This document shows, one piece after another, positions 8,318 to 16,442 of a stretch of DNA of 64,000 nt (position 1 is the stretch's first letter; every line of letters starts with the position of its first letter). A program made the translations under genes and the position numbers. The notes below the pieces were generated by a model. The model made no database searches. It saw only the letters and a list, made by a program, of their open reading frames with translations, and was not told the origin of the DNA. The stretch is taken from positions 145,115-209,114 of the forward strand of contig CANQFC010000005.1 of NCBI GenBank assembly GCA_947598155.1, in the 5' to 3' direction. Source of the stretch: an uncultured Clostridia bacterium (lineage in GTDB: Bacteria > Bacillota > Clostridia > Oscillospirales > Acutalibacteraceae).

Positions 8318-9730
8318 ATGCCAGAGGTGTTTGACACAATATCAAAAGAGGCTCTTAATAATTTATTCGAAGAGCAGCGTAAAAATAACTATATTAACCC
8401 GGAATATTACAGAAGATTTGACGTTAAACGCGGTCTTCGCAACGCTGACTCTACCGGTGTATTGGCAGGCCTTACAAAAATTTGTTCTGTTGAAGGGTAT
8501 TATATTGAAGACGGTGAGCGTGTTCCGAAGGACGGCAAGCTGACTTACCGTGGAATCAATATTGAAGATATAGTCAAAAACTGTGAAAAGGAAAACCGTT
8601 TTGGCTATGAGGAAGTAATTTATCTTCTGCTTTTCGGAATTCTTCCGACGGAAAAACAGCTTAACGGGTTTAAACAGATTCTCGCGAATCTTCGTGAATT
8701 GCCCGAGGATTTTGTTGAGGATATGATTATGAAGGTGCCGTCAAAGGACATTATGAACAAGGTCGCGCGCTGTGTTCTTGCCCTGTATTCTTATGACGAC
8801 GACGCCGATAATACAGACCCTGCGAACGTACTTCGCCAAAGCATTCGTTTAATAGCGCAGATTCCCGTAATTATGGCCGGTTCTTATCAGGTTAAACGCA
8901 GAGTATATGACAAAAAGAGTATGTTTTTTCACCAGAATAATCCTAGGCTCGGATTCGCTGAGTCAATTCTGCGTTCAATAAGATTTGACAAGCAGTTTAC
9001 GGATAAGGAGGCAAAGCTACTCGATATTTGCCTTATTCTCCACGCGGACCACGGCGGAGGGAACAATTCAACTTTTACAACAAGGTGCATAACCTCAAGC
9101 GGAACAGATACTTATTCTGCGATAGCGGCAGGCATAGGCTCGCTTAAAGGGCCTAAACACGGCGGGGCAAACTTGCGCGTCGTTAAAATGGTGGACGATA
9201 TTAAAGAAAATCTTCCCGATTATACCAATGAGGCAAAGCTTAGGGATTACCTCAACAAGATTCTCAATAAGCAGGCGGGCGACCGTTCCGGTCTTATTTA
9301 CGGAATGGGGCACGCGGTATATACGCTTTCAGACCCAAGGGCAAAAATTCTAAAAGGATATGCCGAAAAATTTGCCAAAGAAAACGGCAGGGAGGATGAC
9401 TTTGAACTTCTCTCCCTTATAGAAAAATTAACGCCGTCACTGCTTGCCCAGCACAGAGGAATCAATAAAAAAGTTTGCGCGAATGTTGATTTATATTCGG
9501 GATTTATTTACGAAATGCTCGGAATACCGAGGGATTTGTTTACACCGCTGTTTATGAGCGCGCGCGTTGCGGGCTGGTCGGCACACCGAATTGAAGAGAT
9601 AACCTCCAACGGCAGAATTGTACGCCCGGCTTATAAAAACGTTAATGTTCCCAGGCCCTATGTTCCGATTGCGGACCGTGAAGAAAATTTCGGAATGCCT
9701 AATGAATACATATCCATTGAGGAAAGGTAA
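8318..9730 (+). CDS. gltA: Citrate synthase
   Basis: 470 residues, the longer clostridial form. Active-site blocks are clear: LHADHGGGNNSTFT (catalytic His), GSLKGPKHGGANLRVV, and GMGHAVYTLSDPRA (second His). The catalytic Asp is probably in the segment after LYSGFIYEMLG. It condenses acetyl-CoA and oxaloacetate to citrate, usually in anaerobes to feed glutamate synthesis. Clostridial citrate synthases can have re- or si-stereospecificity; this fold is the si-type. A consensus AAGGAGG site lies 7 bases before the ATG. The next gene starts 8 bases after the stop. Confidence 0.95.
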   Translation: MPEVFDTISKEALNNLFEEQRKNNYINPEYYRRFDVKRGLRNADSTGVLAGLTKICSVEGYYIEDGERVPKDGKLTYRGINIEDIVKNCEKENRFGYEEVIYLLLFGILPTEKQLNGFKQILANLRELPEDFVEDMIMKVPSKDIMNKVARCVLALYSYDDDADNTDPANVLRQSIRLIAQIPVIMAGSYQVKRRVYDKKSMFFHQNNPRLGFAESILRSIRFDKQFTDKEAKLLDICLILHADHGGGNNSTFTTRCITSSGTDTYSAIAAGIGSLKGPKHGGANLRVVKMVDDIKENLPDYTNEAKLRDYLNKILNKQAGDRSGLIYGMGHAVYTLSDPRAKILKGYAEKFAKENGREDDFELLSLIEKLTPSLLAQHRGINKKVCANVDLYSGFIYEMLGIPRDLFTPLFMSARVAGWSAHRIEEITSNGRIVRPAYKNVNVPRPYVPIADREENFGMPNEYISIEER

Positions 9731-9738
9731 GAAATACG

Positions 9739-10692
9739 ATGAAAATTACAGGCAAAAGCGAAAAAATGAATCCTCTTTTAGGGCTTTACATTGCGGCAGG
9801 TATGCTTATAGCCGCAATTCCCGTAAGGCTTTATCAGCTTCTCAATATTATTGAACAGGGCACCGGCTTTTACAAGGCTGTCGACCGCTCGGTTTACGTT
9901 ATGTATATTTTAGCGGCGCTTGCAATTTTGGCGTCATATTTGGTGGCAATTTTTGCGAAAAATATACCGGCGTCAAAGTCGCCCTACCGAAAAAACAAAT
10001 TTCTTGCTGTAACGTCGATAGCTTTCGGAGTGGGAATTGTGCTCGATGTTGTCTCATCTGCGTCCGATTTTCTTATAAATGCGAAGAATTTTACGGACGT
10101 AGGGATTTCGCTTTTCGGAACGGGGGATAAGAGTCAAATTCCTCTTTTGTTTGAAACGGTGTTCGGCGTGTGCGCCGCAATTTACATTTTAGTGTTCGGT
10201 ATTTCGTATATTGACGGCAGAACAACATATTCGCAGTACAAATTTCTTGCGATAACTCCGTTTTTCTGGGCAATGTCAAGAACCGTGATGAGGCTTCTCA
10301 GCAAGATAGCTTATGTTAACGTTTCCGACTTAATGCTCGAAATATTCGGAATAGCGTTTATGATGATTTTCTTTATGTCATTCGCAAGAATTTGCGCCGG
10401 CTTATCCAACAAAAAAGCGATGCGCAGTATATTTGCCTCGGGCTCGTCCGCTTTATTCTTGCTCGGCTCCGCAAATATTCCAAGGTTATTGACGCTTATC
10501 AGCGGAAACGGAGCGAAAATACCGACCGGTTACGGGCTCTCGGTCTGCGACCTTGTATTTGTATTCTTCGCGGCGGCATACATTATAAACGCTTACAAGT
10601 GCGCCGAGGAAAATGACGGCAAGGAGTTTGCTAAAGAACCGCAGGATATTAAAACGGATATGGAAACCGATGATAATTTCCTGAGCGAATAG
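9739..10692 (+). CDS. Polytopic membrane protein of unknown function
   Basis: 317 residues with about eight hydrophobic segments, for example near 10-35, 50-75, 90-112, 133-153, 165-185, 196-218, 230-250 and 265-285. A charged cytoplasmic tail of about 30 residues is rich in Asp and Glu. No motif of a known transporter or enzyme was recognised. It sits in a tight plus-strand run after citrate synthase (8-base gap) and before the AEC transporter (11-base gap), so it is probably co-transcribed, but this neighbourhood mixes unrelated functions. Confidence 0.72.
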   Translation: MKITGKSEKMNPLLGLYIAAGMLIAAIPVRLYQLLNIIEQGTGFYKAVDRSVYVMYILAALAILASYLVAIFAKNIPASKSPYRKNKFLAVTSIAFGVGIVLDVVSSASDFLINAKNFTDVGISLFGTGDKSQIPLLFETVFGVCAAIYILVFGISYIDGRTTYSQYKFLAITPFFWAMSRTVMRLLSKIAYVNVSDLMLEIFGIAFMMIFFMSFARICAGLSNKKAMRSIFASGSSALFLLGSANIPRLLTLISGNGAKIPTGYGLSVCDLVFVFFAAAYIINAYKCAEENDGKEFAKEPQDIKTDMETDDNFLSE

Positions 10693-10703
10693 GGCGGTAA
10701 TAT

Positions 10704-11639
10704 ATGTTTTTTTCTAATATGATAACAGCGCTGAATCAAGTAATTGTGCTGTATATCATCGTAGCGGTCGGCTTTTTCTGCCATAAATCGGGTATTTACA
10801 CCGAAAAAGCGTCAAGGATGACGACAGATTTGCTTTTTTATATTGTAACTCCCGCTATGATTGTGCGTTCGTTTGTCACTATCAAATTCAGCAGAGAAAC
10901 GTTAAAGGGTCTGTTGCTGGCGTTTTTGGCGGCGATAATTTTCCACGGAATAGGAATTTTGCTGTCGGAGCTGGTATTCCGCAAAACGGAACGGGAAAAA
11001 TCTTCAATTTACAAAGTCGCCTCCGTTTACGGCAACGTCGGTTATATGGTACTGCCCCTTGCGCAGGGTCTTTTGGGCAGTGAAGGGGTATTCTATTGTT
11101 CGGCGATAGTGATTTTGTTCAATATTCTTTCGTTTACGCACGGCGTTATGGTTATGACAAAGGGCGGCATCGGCGGCGGGTTTTCTGTCAAGTCGCTGTT
11201 CTTAAACCCCGGCGTTATAGGCGTGGTTTTGGGGCTCCCGCTGTTCCTTTTTAAGGTTAATTTACCGCAGATTCTTTATATGCCGCTCTCTTATGTGGCG
11301 GATTTACAGACTCCGCTCGCGATGCTGATGTTCGGTACATATTTGGCCTCGGCAGACATTAAAAAAGTGTTTTCCGATTACCGTGTGTTTGTATGTATGG
11401 CTGTAAAGCTGTTTGCCATGCCTCTTTTAACCGTACTTTCCTTAAAGCTGTTAGGCTTTACGGGCACGCTTCTTTCCGCCTGTGTTCTTTCTGCTTCCGC
11501 GCCGACAGCGAATAACACAGTTATGTTTGCGGCAAAGTTTAATAAGGATACTGCATTGGCTTCTGCCGTTACGGCGTTTATCAGCATAATTTCAATTATT
11601 ACTATGCCGCTTATGGTTGCGCTTGCGCAGAGCGTTTGA
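10704..11639 (+). CDS. AEC family transporter (auxin efflux carrier-type permease)
   Basis: 311 residues with about ten membrane helices in two similar halves. The family signature SRMTTDLLFYIVTPAMIVRSF lies near residues 30-55, and the second half carries SASAPTANNTVMFA, matching the conserved ASAPPA.N segment. Bacterial AEC members include malate and malonate transporters, so an organic-acid substrate is plausible next to citrate synthase but not proven. The start is the ATG at 10704. holB follows after 9 bases. Confidence 0.87.
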   Translation: MFFSNMITALNQVIVLYIIVAVGFFCHKSGIYTEKASRMTTDLLFYIVTPAMIVRSFVTIKFSRETLKGLLLAFLAAIIFHGIGILLSELVFRKTEREKSSIYKVASVYGNVGYMVLPLAQGLLGSEGVFYCSAIVILFNILSFTHGVMVMTKGGIGGGFSVKSLFLNPGVIGVVLGLPLFLFKVNLPQILYMPLSYVADLQTPLAMLMFGTYLASADIKKVFSDYRVFVCMAVKLFAMPLLTVLSLKLLGFTGTLLSACVLSASAPTANNTVMFAAKFNKDTALASAVTAFISIISIITMPLMVALAQSV

Positions 11640-11648
11640 GGTGAGAAA

Positions 11649-12515
11649 ATGTCAGATTCCGACAAAAATTTTGAAAATCTTTGCGAAACTGTCCTTAAAA
11701 CAGTCAACGACGGCAATCTTCCTCACGGCACGCTTTTTGAGTGTGAAGATGAGGCGCTGTCGCTGAATCTGGCGCGCTTAATCGCAAATGCGCTCGTCTG
11801 TTCCGGCGAAAGTAAGCCTTGCGGAGTGTGTTCCGCATGCCGAAAAGCCTCGGCAAACAACCATCCGGATATTATAGAAACGGACGGAAAAGCAAAAAAG
11901 TCCGACGCATTTACCGTTGACAGCGTGCGTGAAATCCGCTCAAATGCGTTTATTGCACCTAATGAGGCGGATGTGAAGGTTTATATTCTTAAAAATGGGC
12001 AAAATATGAACGAACAGGCGCAGAACGCAATCCTTAAAATACTTGAAGAACCGCCGTCGTACGTATATTTTATTATTTTGACAACTCAGAAAAGCAAGAC
12101 GCTTGAAACCGTGCTTTCAAGGGTCAGCGTGTATTCGCTTGCGGTGTCAAATCAAACCGTTACAGATGAAGAGAGGAAATGCGTGAAAGAGCTTGTAGAG
12201 GCTGTGCTCAACCCAAATGAATTGAAACTTATGGAGCACACCTCAAAATATATAAAAAACAACCGTTTGGCAGGCAGAGTTTTAGAGATTATGTCCGCAG
12301 TGTGCCGGGACGCGTTGGCGAGAAAAAGCGGATTTTCGGGCGATTTTGATTTCCCCGATGAAGTTTTGGCTCTCTGCGGTTCGCTTACCGCAAAATCGCT
12401 GATGAATCTTGCGAATGTTTGCGGGGAGCTTTGTAAGTCGGTTAAACGGAATATAAATAATAACCTGCTTACCGTGCGTATGTGCTATGAGCTTAAACGC
12501 GCAATAGGCAGATAG
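11649..12515 (+). CDS. holB: DNA polymerase III subunit delta'
   Basis: 288 residues, AAA+ clamp-loader type. The zinc-binding Cys cluster PCGVCSACRKA is at about residues 58-68, followed by NNHPDIIE. The sensor region NMNEQAQNAILKILEEPPSYVYFI is highly typical of the delta'/DnaX family. A normal Walker A is not visible, as expected for delta', which does not hydrolyse ATP. The holB-ricT order is the same as in Bacillus subtilis, where yaaT follows holB. Confidence 0.88.
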   Translation: MSDSDKNFENLCETVLKTVNDGNLPHGTLFECEDEALSLNLARLIANALVCSGESKPCGVCSACRKASANNHPDIIETDGKAKKSDAFTVDSVREIRSNAFIAPNEADVKVYILKNGQNMNEQAQNAILKILEEPPSYVYFIILTTQKSKTLETVLSRVSVYSLAVSNQTVTDEERKCVKELVEAVLNPNELKLMEHTSKYIKNNRLAGRVLEIMSAVCRDALARKSGFSGDFDFPDEVLALCGSLTAKSLMNLANVCGELCKSVKRNINNNLLTVRMCYELKRAIGR

Positions 12516-12524
12516 GAGAATAAT

Positions 12525-13388
12525 ATGACAGAAACCGTTGGTATCAGATTTAAAACAGGCGGCAAGGTTTATGACTTTGACGCAAACGGAAATAAATTTA
12601 ATAAGGGCGATTACGCCGTCGTTGAAACCGTTAGAGGGATTGAATGCGGACTCGTAGCAAAGAAAAACCATCCTATAAATGAGGACGACATCGTAAAGCC
12701 CCTTAAAAAGGTAATTCGTCCGGCAAGCGCCGAGGACGTTAAAAAATTAGAGGAAAATAAGGCTAAAGAAAAAGACGCGTTTAAAATATGCGAAGAAAAA
12801 ATTGCGGCGCACGGTCTTGAAATGAACCTTGTCGATGTTGAATATACGTTTGACGGCAGTAAAATTCTGTTCTATTTTACAGCGGACGGCAGAGTAGATT
12901 TCAGAGAGCTTGTAAAGGATTTGGCGTTTGCGTTCCACACAAGAATAGAGCTCCGCCAAATAGGCGTTCGTGACGAATCAAGAATGGTCGGCGGTTTCGG
13001 TATATGCGGCAGGCCGTTTTGCTGCAACACATTTTTAAACGATTTTCAGCCCGTTTCAATAAAAATGGCAAAAGAGCAGGGACTGTCGCTTAACCCGGTT
13101 AAAATCAGCGGAACCTGCGGCCGGCTTATGTGTTGCTTAAAGTATGAGCAGGATACTTATGAGCATTTGCTGCGCCACACTCCGAAGGTCGGCGCTATTG
13201 TTGAAACGCAGAAGGGCAGAGGCAAGGTTATTGAAAACAACCTTTTTTCGGGTATGCTCAAAGTATCTCTTGACAGAAATCCCGACGCCGCTCCTATAAG
13301 CGTTCACAGGCATGATGTAAAGCTGATTAAAGACGCGCAAATCAAGATTGAAAAAGAAGAACTTGAGGCTTTAAAGGGTATAGAATAA
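12525..13388 (+). CDS. ricT: PSP1 domain protein RicT (YaaT-like)
   Basis: 287 residues with a PSP1 domain (about 55-150) and the conserved Cys motifs GICGRPFCC and GTCGRLMCCL. In B. subtilis, RicT with RicA and RicF binds two 4Fe-4S clusters and partners RNase Y in mRNA maturation; it also affects sporulation and competence. The gene begins 9 bases after holB and should be co-transcribed with it. The protein ends with a charged, Lys/Glu-rich helix. Confidence 0.92.
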   Translation: MTETVGIRFKTGGKVYDFDANGNKFNKGDYAVVETVRGIECGLVAKKNHPINEDDIVKPLKKVIRPASAEDVKKLEENKAKEKDAFKICEEKIAAHGLEMNLVDVEYTFDGSKILFYFTADGRVDFRELVKDLAFAFHTRIELRQIGVRDESRMVGGFGICGRPFCCNTFLNDFQPVSIKMAKEQGLSLNPVKISGTCGRLMCCLKYEQDTYEHLLRHTPKVGAIVETQKGRGKVIENNLFSGMLKVSLDRNPDAAPISVHRHDVKLIKDAQIKIEKEELEALKGIE

Positions 13389-13396
13389 AATTCCTC

Positions 13397-13424
13397 TTGA
13401 TTTTTTTGTATTATGTGTTACAAT
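13397..13424 (+). promoter_or_regulatory. Sigma-A-type promoter for the ferredoxin gene
   Basis: TTGATT, 16 bases, TACAAT, ending 35 bases before the ATG. Confidence 0.65.
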
Positions 13425-13459
13425 GAGTTTGTAAACTTGTGAAAGGGAGGTACATACCA

Positions 13460-13630
13460 ATGGCATACAAAATTAACGACGATTGCATTATGTGCGGCGC
13501 TTGCGCGGAAGGCTGTCCTGTTGAAGCTATTTCAGAGGGCGACGGCAAGTATAATATTGATGCAGATACTTGCATTGATTGCGGCGCTTGCGCTGATACT
13601 TGCCCTGTTGCGGCACCTCAAGCTGAGTAA
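13460..13630 (+). CDS. 2[4Fe-4S] ferredoxin
   Basis: 56 residues, the classical clostridial ferredoxin size. It has two CxxCxxCxxxCP motifs: CIMCGACAEGCP and CIDCGACADTCP. It carries low-potential electrons for pyruvate:ferredoxin oxidoreductase, hydrogenase and similar enzymes. The start was set at the ATG at 13460 because GGGAGG (13445-13450) lies 9 bases upstream; an in-frame GTG at 13439 precedes that ribosome site. It has its own promoter and terminator, so it is monocistronic. Confidence 0.97.
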   Translation: MAYKINDDCIMCGACAEGCPVEAISEGDGKYNIDADTCIDCGACADTCPVAAPQAE

Positions 13631-13644
13631 TTGTTATCACAATG

Positions 13645-13676
13645 AAAAATCCCGCCGTTTTTCGGTGGGATTTTTT
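13645..13676. terminator. Bidirectional terminator between ferredoxin and hslO
   Basis: AAAAATCCCGCCG, T5 loop, CGGTGGGATTTTTT, located between convergent genes. Confidence 0.9.
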
Positions 13677-13710
13677 GTTTGCAAATTTTTTAAATTTAAT
13701 ACCGCTAAGT

Positions 13711-14589
13711 TTAAATGCACTCTTTAATCAGCGCCAAAATCTGTTCTCTCGTAAAAACATACCTTTTATTGCAGAAATGACAGACGGCCTCTGTTTGAGG
13801 GTCCTCGGCCATTTCAAGCAGTCCGTCTTTGCCCGCCGCTATGAGCGCGTTTGTTACCTTTTCGGTGCTACAGTCGCATTTGTACTCAACATTTGTCCTG
13901 TCAAGAAGCTCCAAATTAAATTCAGGCAGAATTTTTTTACAGATTTCTTCCGGAGTAAGCCCGTCAGAGAGAAATGACGTCACGGATTTAACTCCTTTAA
14001 GTCCGTTTTCAACCTTGGTTATAGTGTCGTCGTCTGCGGTGGGCAGAAGCTGAATTAAAAAACCGCCTGCAAGCAGTACTTGCTCATCTTCAGGGTTAAC
14101 AAGCACGCCCAGCCCGCACACTGTCGGCGTTTGTTCGCTTATATAGTAATATGCGGTAATGTCCTCCGCGACTTCTCCCGAAACAAACGGTATTTGCGCG
14201 GCGTAAGGCTCTTTAAGCCCCAAATCTTTAATTACCGTTAAATTTCCCTCTTTGCCGACGGCGCCCGAAACATCGAGCTTGCCAAAAGAGTTGAGCGGTA
14301 TGTTTACATGGGCGTCGCCCACATATCCTTTTACAAATCCGTCGGAGTTTGCCACGGCGACGATAGGCGACGCAGGGCCGTTGCCGCTCATTTTAAGAGT
14401 GAGCGTGTCATCTTTTCCCTTTAGCAAAACGCCCATCATAGAAGCTCCGGTAATCAGCCTGCCAAGAGCGGCTGAGCAGACCTTAGAAAGCGAATGGATA
14501 TTCTGCGCGTCTTTTACCATTTCCGTTGAGTTTACGCAAAGCGCGTAAAGCGTTCCGTCATCGGAAATCATTCTTACAAGTTCGTTCAT
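13711..14589 (-). CDS. hslO: Hsp33 redox-regulated chaperone
   Basis: 292 residues, standard Hsp33 length. The C-terminal zinc/redox switch has CxC in YKCDCSTEKV and CxxC in CHFCNKRYVF. The N-terminal half has the conserved LGRLITGASMMG and KMSGNGPASPIVAVA segments. Oxidation of the four Cys releases zinc and turns on holdase activity. Its start overlaps the stop of the upstream methyltransferase gene by four bases (ATGA), so the pair is translationally coupled. Confidence 0.95.
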   Translation of the reverse strand: MNELVRMISDDGTLYALCVNSTEMVKDAQNIHSLSKVCSAALGRLITGASMMGVLLKGKDDTLTLKMSGNGPASPIVAVANSDGFVKGYVGDAHVNIPLNSFGKLDVSGAVGKEGNLTVIKDLGLKEPYAAQIPFVSGEVAEDITAYYYISEQTPTVCGLGVLVNPEDEQVLLAGGFLIQLLPTADDDTITKVENGLKGVKSVTSFLSDGLTPEEICKKILPEFNLELLDRTNVEYKCDCSTEKVTNALIAAGKDGLLEMAEDPQTEAVCHFCNKRYVFTREQILALIKECI

Positions 14590-15353
14590 TTTATTTCACC
14601 TTCGGTAATTAAATCGGTTTTTTGCGCGAGCAAAAGCAAGCGCTCGGTCTTATCGTTTGGAGCCTTTTCGCCGTATCCGTCAAATTGCTTTAAAACGGTA
14701 AATCCGTTTTGCTCAAGGATTTCAATTATGCTTTCAGCACTGTATTCGTATTCGGAAAAGCTTTCGCTCTCTCTGAAATAAGTTTCACCGTCTTTAATGA
14801 AAAAATCAAGGTCAATATCTGTTCTTCGCGCGTTTTTGTCGTAGGAATTTTGCCAAACGCAGTAAACTGAATCCGCGTCGTAAACAAAGGTGTTGTCCGC
14901 CAAAATCTCAGAGTGCTTGTACGGCGTGTTAATATCCAGTAAAAACAGACCGTTCATTTCAAGAAAAAGGGAAACGCGTCTAAAAAACTCACATATTTTA
15001 GAGGCGCTCTCAATATGATTTACCGTGTCCAAAACGCAGACCGCAGAGGCCGCCGTACCGAACAGGTCAAGCTCGGTCAAATCCTGACATAAAAAAAGTA
15101 CGTCGGAACCGATTTCTGATTTTTTTTCAAAGGCTTTTGAGAGCATATCTTCGCTTTTGTCAATGCCTATAACGTCAAACCCCTTTTTTTCAAGCAGAAA
15201 AGAGAGCGTGCCGGTGCCGCATCCCAGGTCAAGTAAACAGCCCTTTTCTTTAATTTCTCTCCCGAAAAGGACGTCTATTCTGTCCGCTGTTTTTTCATAG
15301 TCGACATTTTCTGTCAGAATATCGTAAACACTTGCGAAAAATTCGTAACTCAT
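14586..15353 (-). CDS. Class I SAM-dependent methyltransferase
   Basis: 255 residues with a Rossmann methyltransferase fold. Motif I is LLDLGCGTGTLS, followed by the acidic GIDKSEDML loop and the post-motif CVLDTVNHI. The substrate cannot be deduced; similar clostridial genes are annotated only as class I methyltransferases. It is the first gene of a two-gene operon with hslO and is divergent from the exporter gene at 15466. Confidence 0.85.
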   Translation of the reverse strand: MSYEFFASVYDILTENVDYEKTADRIDVLFGREIKEKGCLLDLGCGTGTLSFLLEKKGFDVIGIDKSEDMLSKAFEKKSEIGSDVLFLCQDLTELDLFGTAASAVCVLDTVNHIESASKICEFFRRVSLFLEMNGLFLLDINTPYKHSEILADNTFVYDADSVYCVWQNSYDKNARRTDIDLDFFIKDGETYFRESESFSEYEYSAESIIEILEQNGFTVLKQFDGYGEKAPNDKTERLLLLAQKTDLITEGEIK

Positions 15354-15407
15354 ACAAATTCACCGCAGATATTTTATCATAAATGATATTTTCTGTAAAT
15401 ATAATAT

Positions 15408-15436
15408 TTGACTAAATTCTTTATTAGTTATATAAT
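15408..15436 (+). promoter_or_regulatory. Consensus promoter for the exporter gene
   Basis: TTGACT, 17 bases, TATAAT, 30 bases before the GTG start. No riboswitch-sized leader lies between promoter and gene. Confidence 0.8.
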
Positions 15437-15465
15437 CATTTCATATTTTTAAGGGAGGTGCTTTT

Positions 15466-16320
15466 GTGACGTTTGAGCTTTTCGGCGGCGTTGTTCTCGA
15501 TTCTCTTTCGGACAGCGTTAAGCTTTTGCCCTTCCTTTTTCTTGCCTTTTTATTTATGGAGGCGCTTGAGCACAGCGCAGGCGGTAAAATCAACAAAGCT
15601 TTGGCGTCTTCAGGCAAAGCGGGGCCAGTTATTGGGGCGCTTTTGGGCTGTGTTCCGCAATGCGGATTTTCCGTATTCAGCGCCAACCTTTATTCGGGCG
15701 GAGTCATAGGAGCAGGTACGCTTATCGCCGTTTTTTTGAGCACATCGGATGAAGCTGTTATAATTATGCTCTCAAATCCCGATAAAAAGCAGGAAATATT
15801 AAAGCTTATTGCGGTTAAAGTGATTATTGCCGTAATTTTCGGGTACATAATTACATTGCTTGAAAGAATAAAACCCGCTCCGAAAAAGCAGGTAGAAGAT
15901 TTATGTAAAGAATGCGGCTGTGACGAGGATGACGGTATTTTTATGCCTGCACTGCGCCACACGGTCAAAATTTTAGCTTTTTTAACGGTAATTATTTTCT
16001 TTATAAATCTTTTTGTTGAAATGCTCGGTACACAGCGCCTCTCATCAATACTTTTAAGCGATTCCGTATTCCAGCCGTTTATAGCCGCCCTTATCGGCCT
16101 TGTTCCGAGCTGCGCCTCGTCAATAATTTTGACGCAGCTTTATTTGCAGGGGGCTATTAGCTTTGCCTCGGTAATCGCGGGGCTTTGCACGGGAGCGGGC
16201 GCGGGGCTTATTGTCCTTTTCCGTGAAAACAGAAACCTTAAAGAGAATCTTTTTATTACATTTGCGCTTTATGCGGCGGCAGTGCTTTCGGGCACTGTAA
16301 TTCAAATACTGCAAATATGA
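15466..16320 (+). CDS. Heavy-metal/manganese exporter family membrane protein (ArsP_2-like)
   Basis: 284 residues with about eight to ten hydrophobic segments. It contains two related halves: LLGCVPQCGFSVFSANLYSGG and ALIGLVPSCASSIILTQLYLQG, with Cys-Pro-type pairs in each, plus a Cys-rich loop (DLCKECGCDEDDG) between them. This matches the family described as putative 10-TM heavy-metal exporters, also named putative manganese transporters. The transported ion is not proven; the repeated Cys and the Cys-rich loop suggest a soft metal or metalloid. GTG start with GGGAGGTG 6-8 bases upstream. Confidence 0.75.
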   Translation: MTFELFGGVVLDSLSDSVKLLPFLFLAFLFMEALEHSAGGKINKALASSGKAGPVIGALLGCVPQCGFSVFSANLYSGGVIGAGTLIAVFLSTSDEAVIIMLSNPDKKQEILKLIAVKVIIAVIFGYIITLLERIKPAPKKQVEDLCKECGCDEDDGIFMPALRHTVKILAFLTVIIFFINLFVEMLGTQRLSSILLSDSVFQPFIAALIGLVPSCASSIILTQLYLQGAISFASVIAGLCTGAGAGLIVLFRENRNLKENLFITFALYAAAVLSGTVIQILQI

Positions 16321-16330
16321 CTTTATACAA

Positions 16331-16358
16331 GGCGTCCCCGCCGCAAACGGGGCAAGAA
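16331..16358 (+). repeat. Collapsed copy of the dispersed repeat
   Basis: GGCGTCCCCGCC joined directly to AACGGGGCAAGAATTATT. It resembles the 5' stem and the 3' tail of the long repeat with the middle missing. Confidence 0.4.
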
Positions 16359-16363
16359 TTATT

Positions 16364-16404
16364 AAAAAAGCCGCGGTGCGTTTTACACCATTGCGGCTTT
16401 TTTT
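16364..16404. terminator. Bidirectional terminator
   Basis: AAAAAAGCCGC, inner GGTG/CACC pairing, GCGGCTTTTTTT. It lies between the exporter gene and the convergent GH89 gene. Confidence 0.85.
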
Positions 16405-16442
16405 ATATGCTTGGGGTTATTTGACGCCGTATAATTTTCGCG

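Noticed and set aside
15354-15465. Metal-sensing riboswitch before the exporter gene
   Set aside because: The promoter at 15408-15436 leaves only about 25-30 bases of leader, too short for a yybP-ykoY-type riboswitch.
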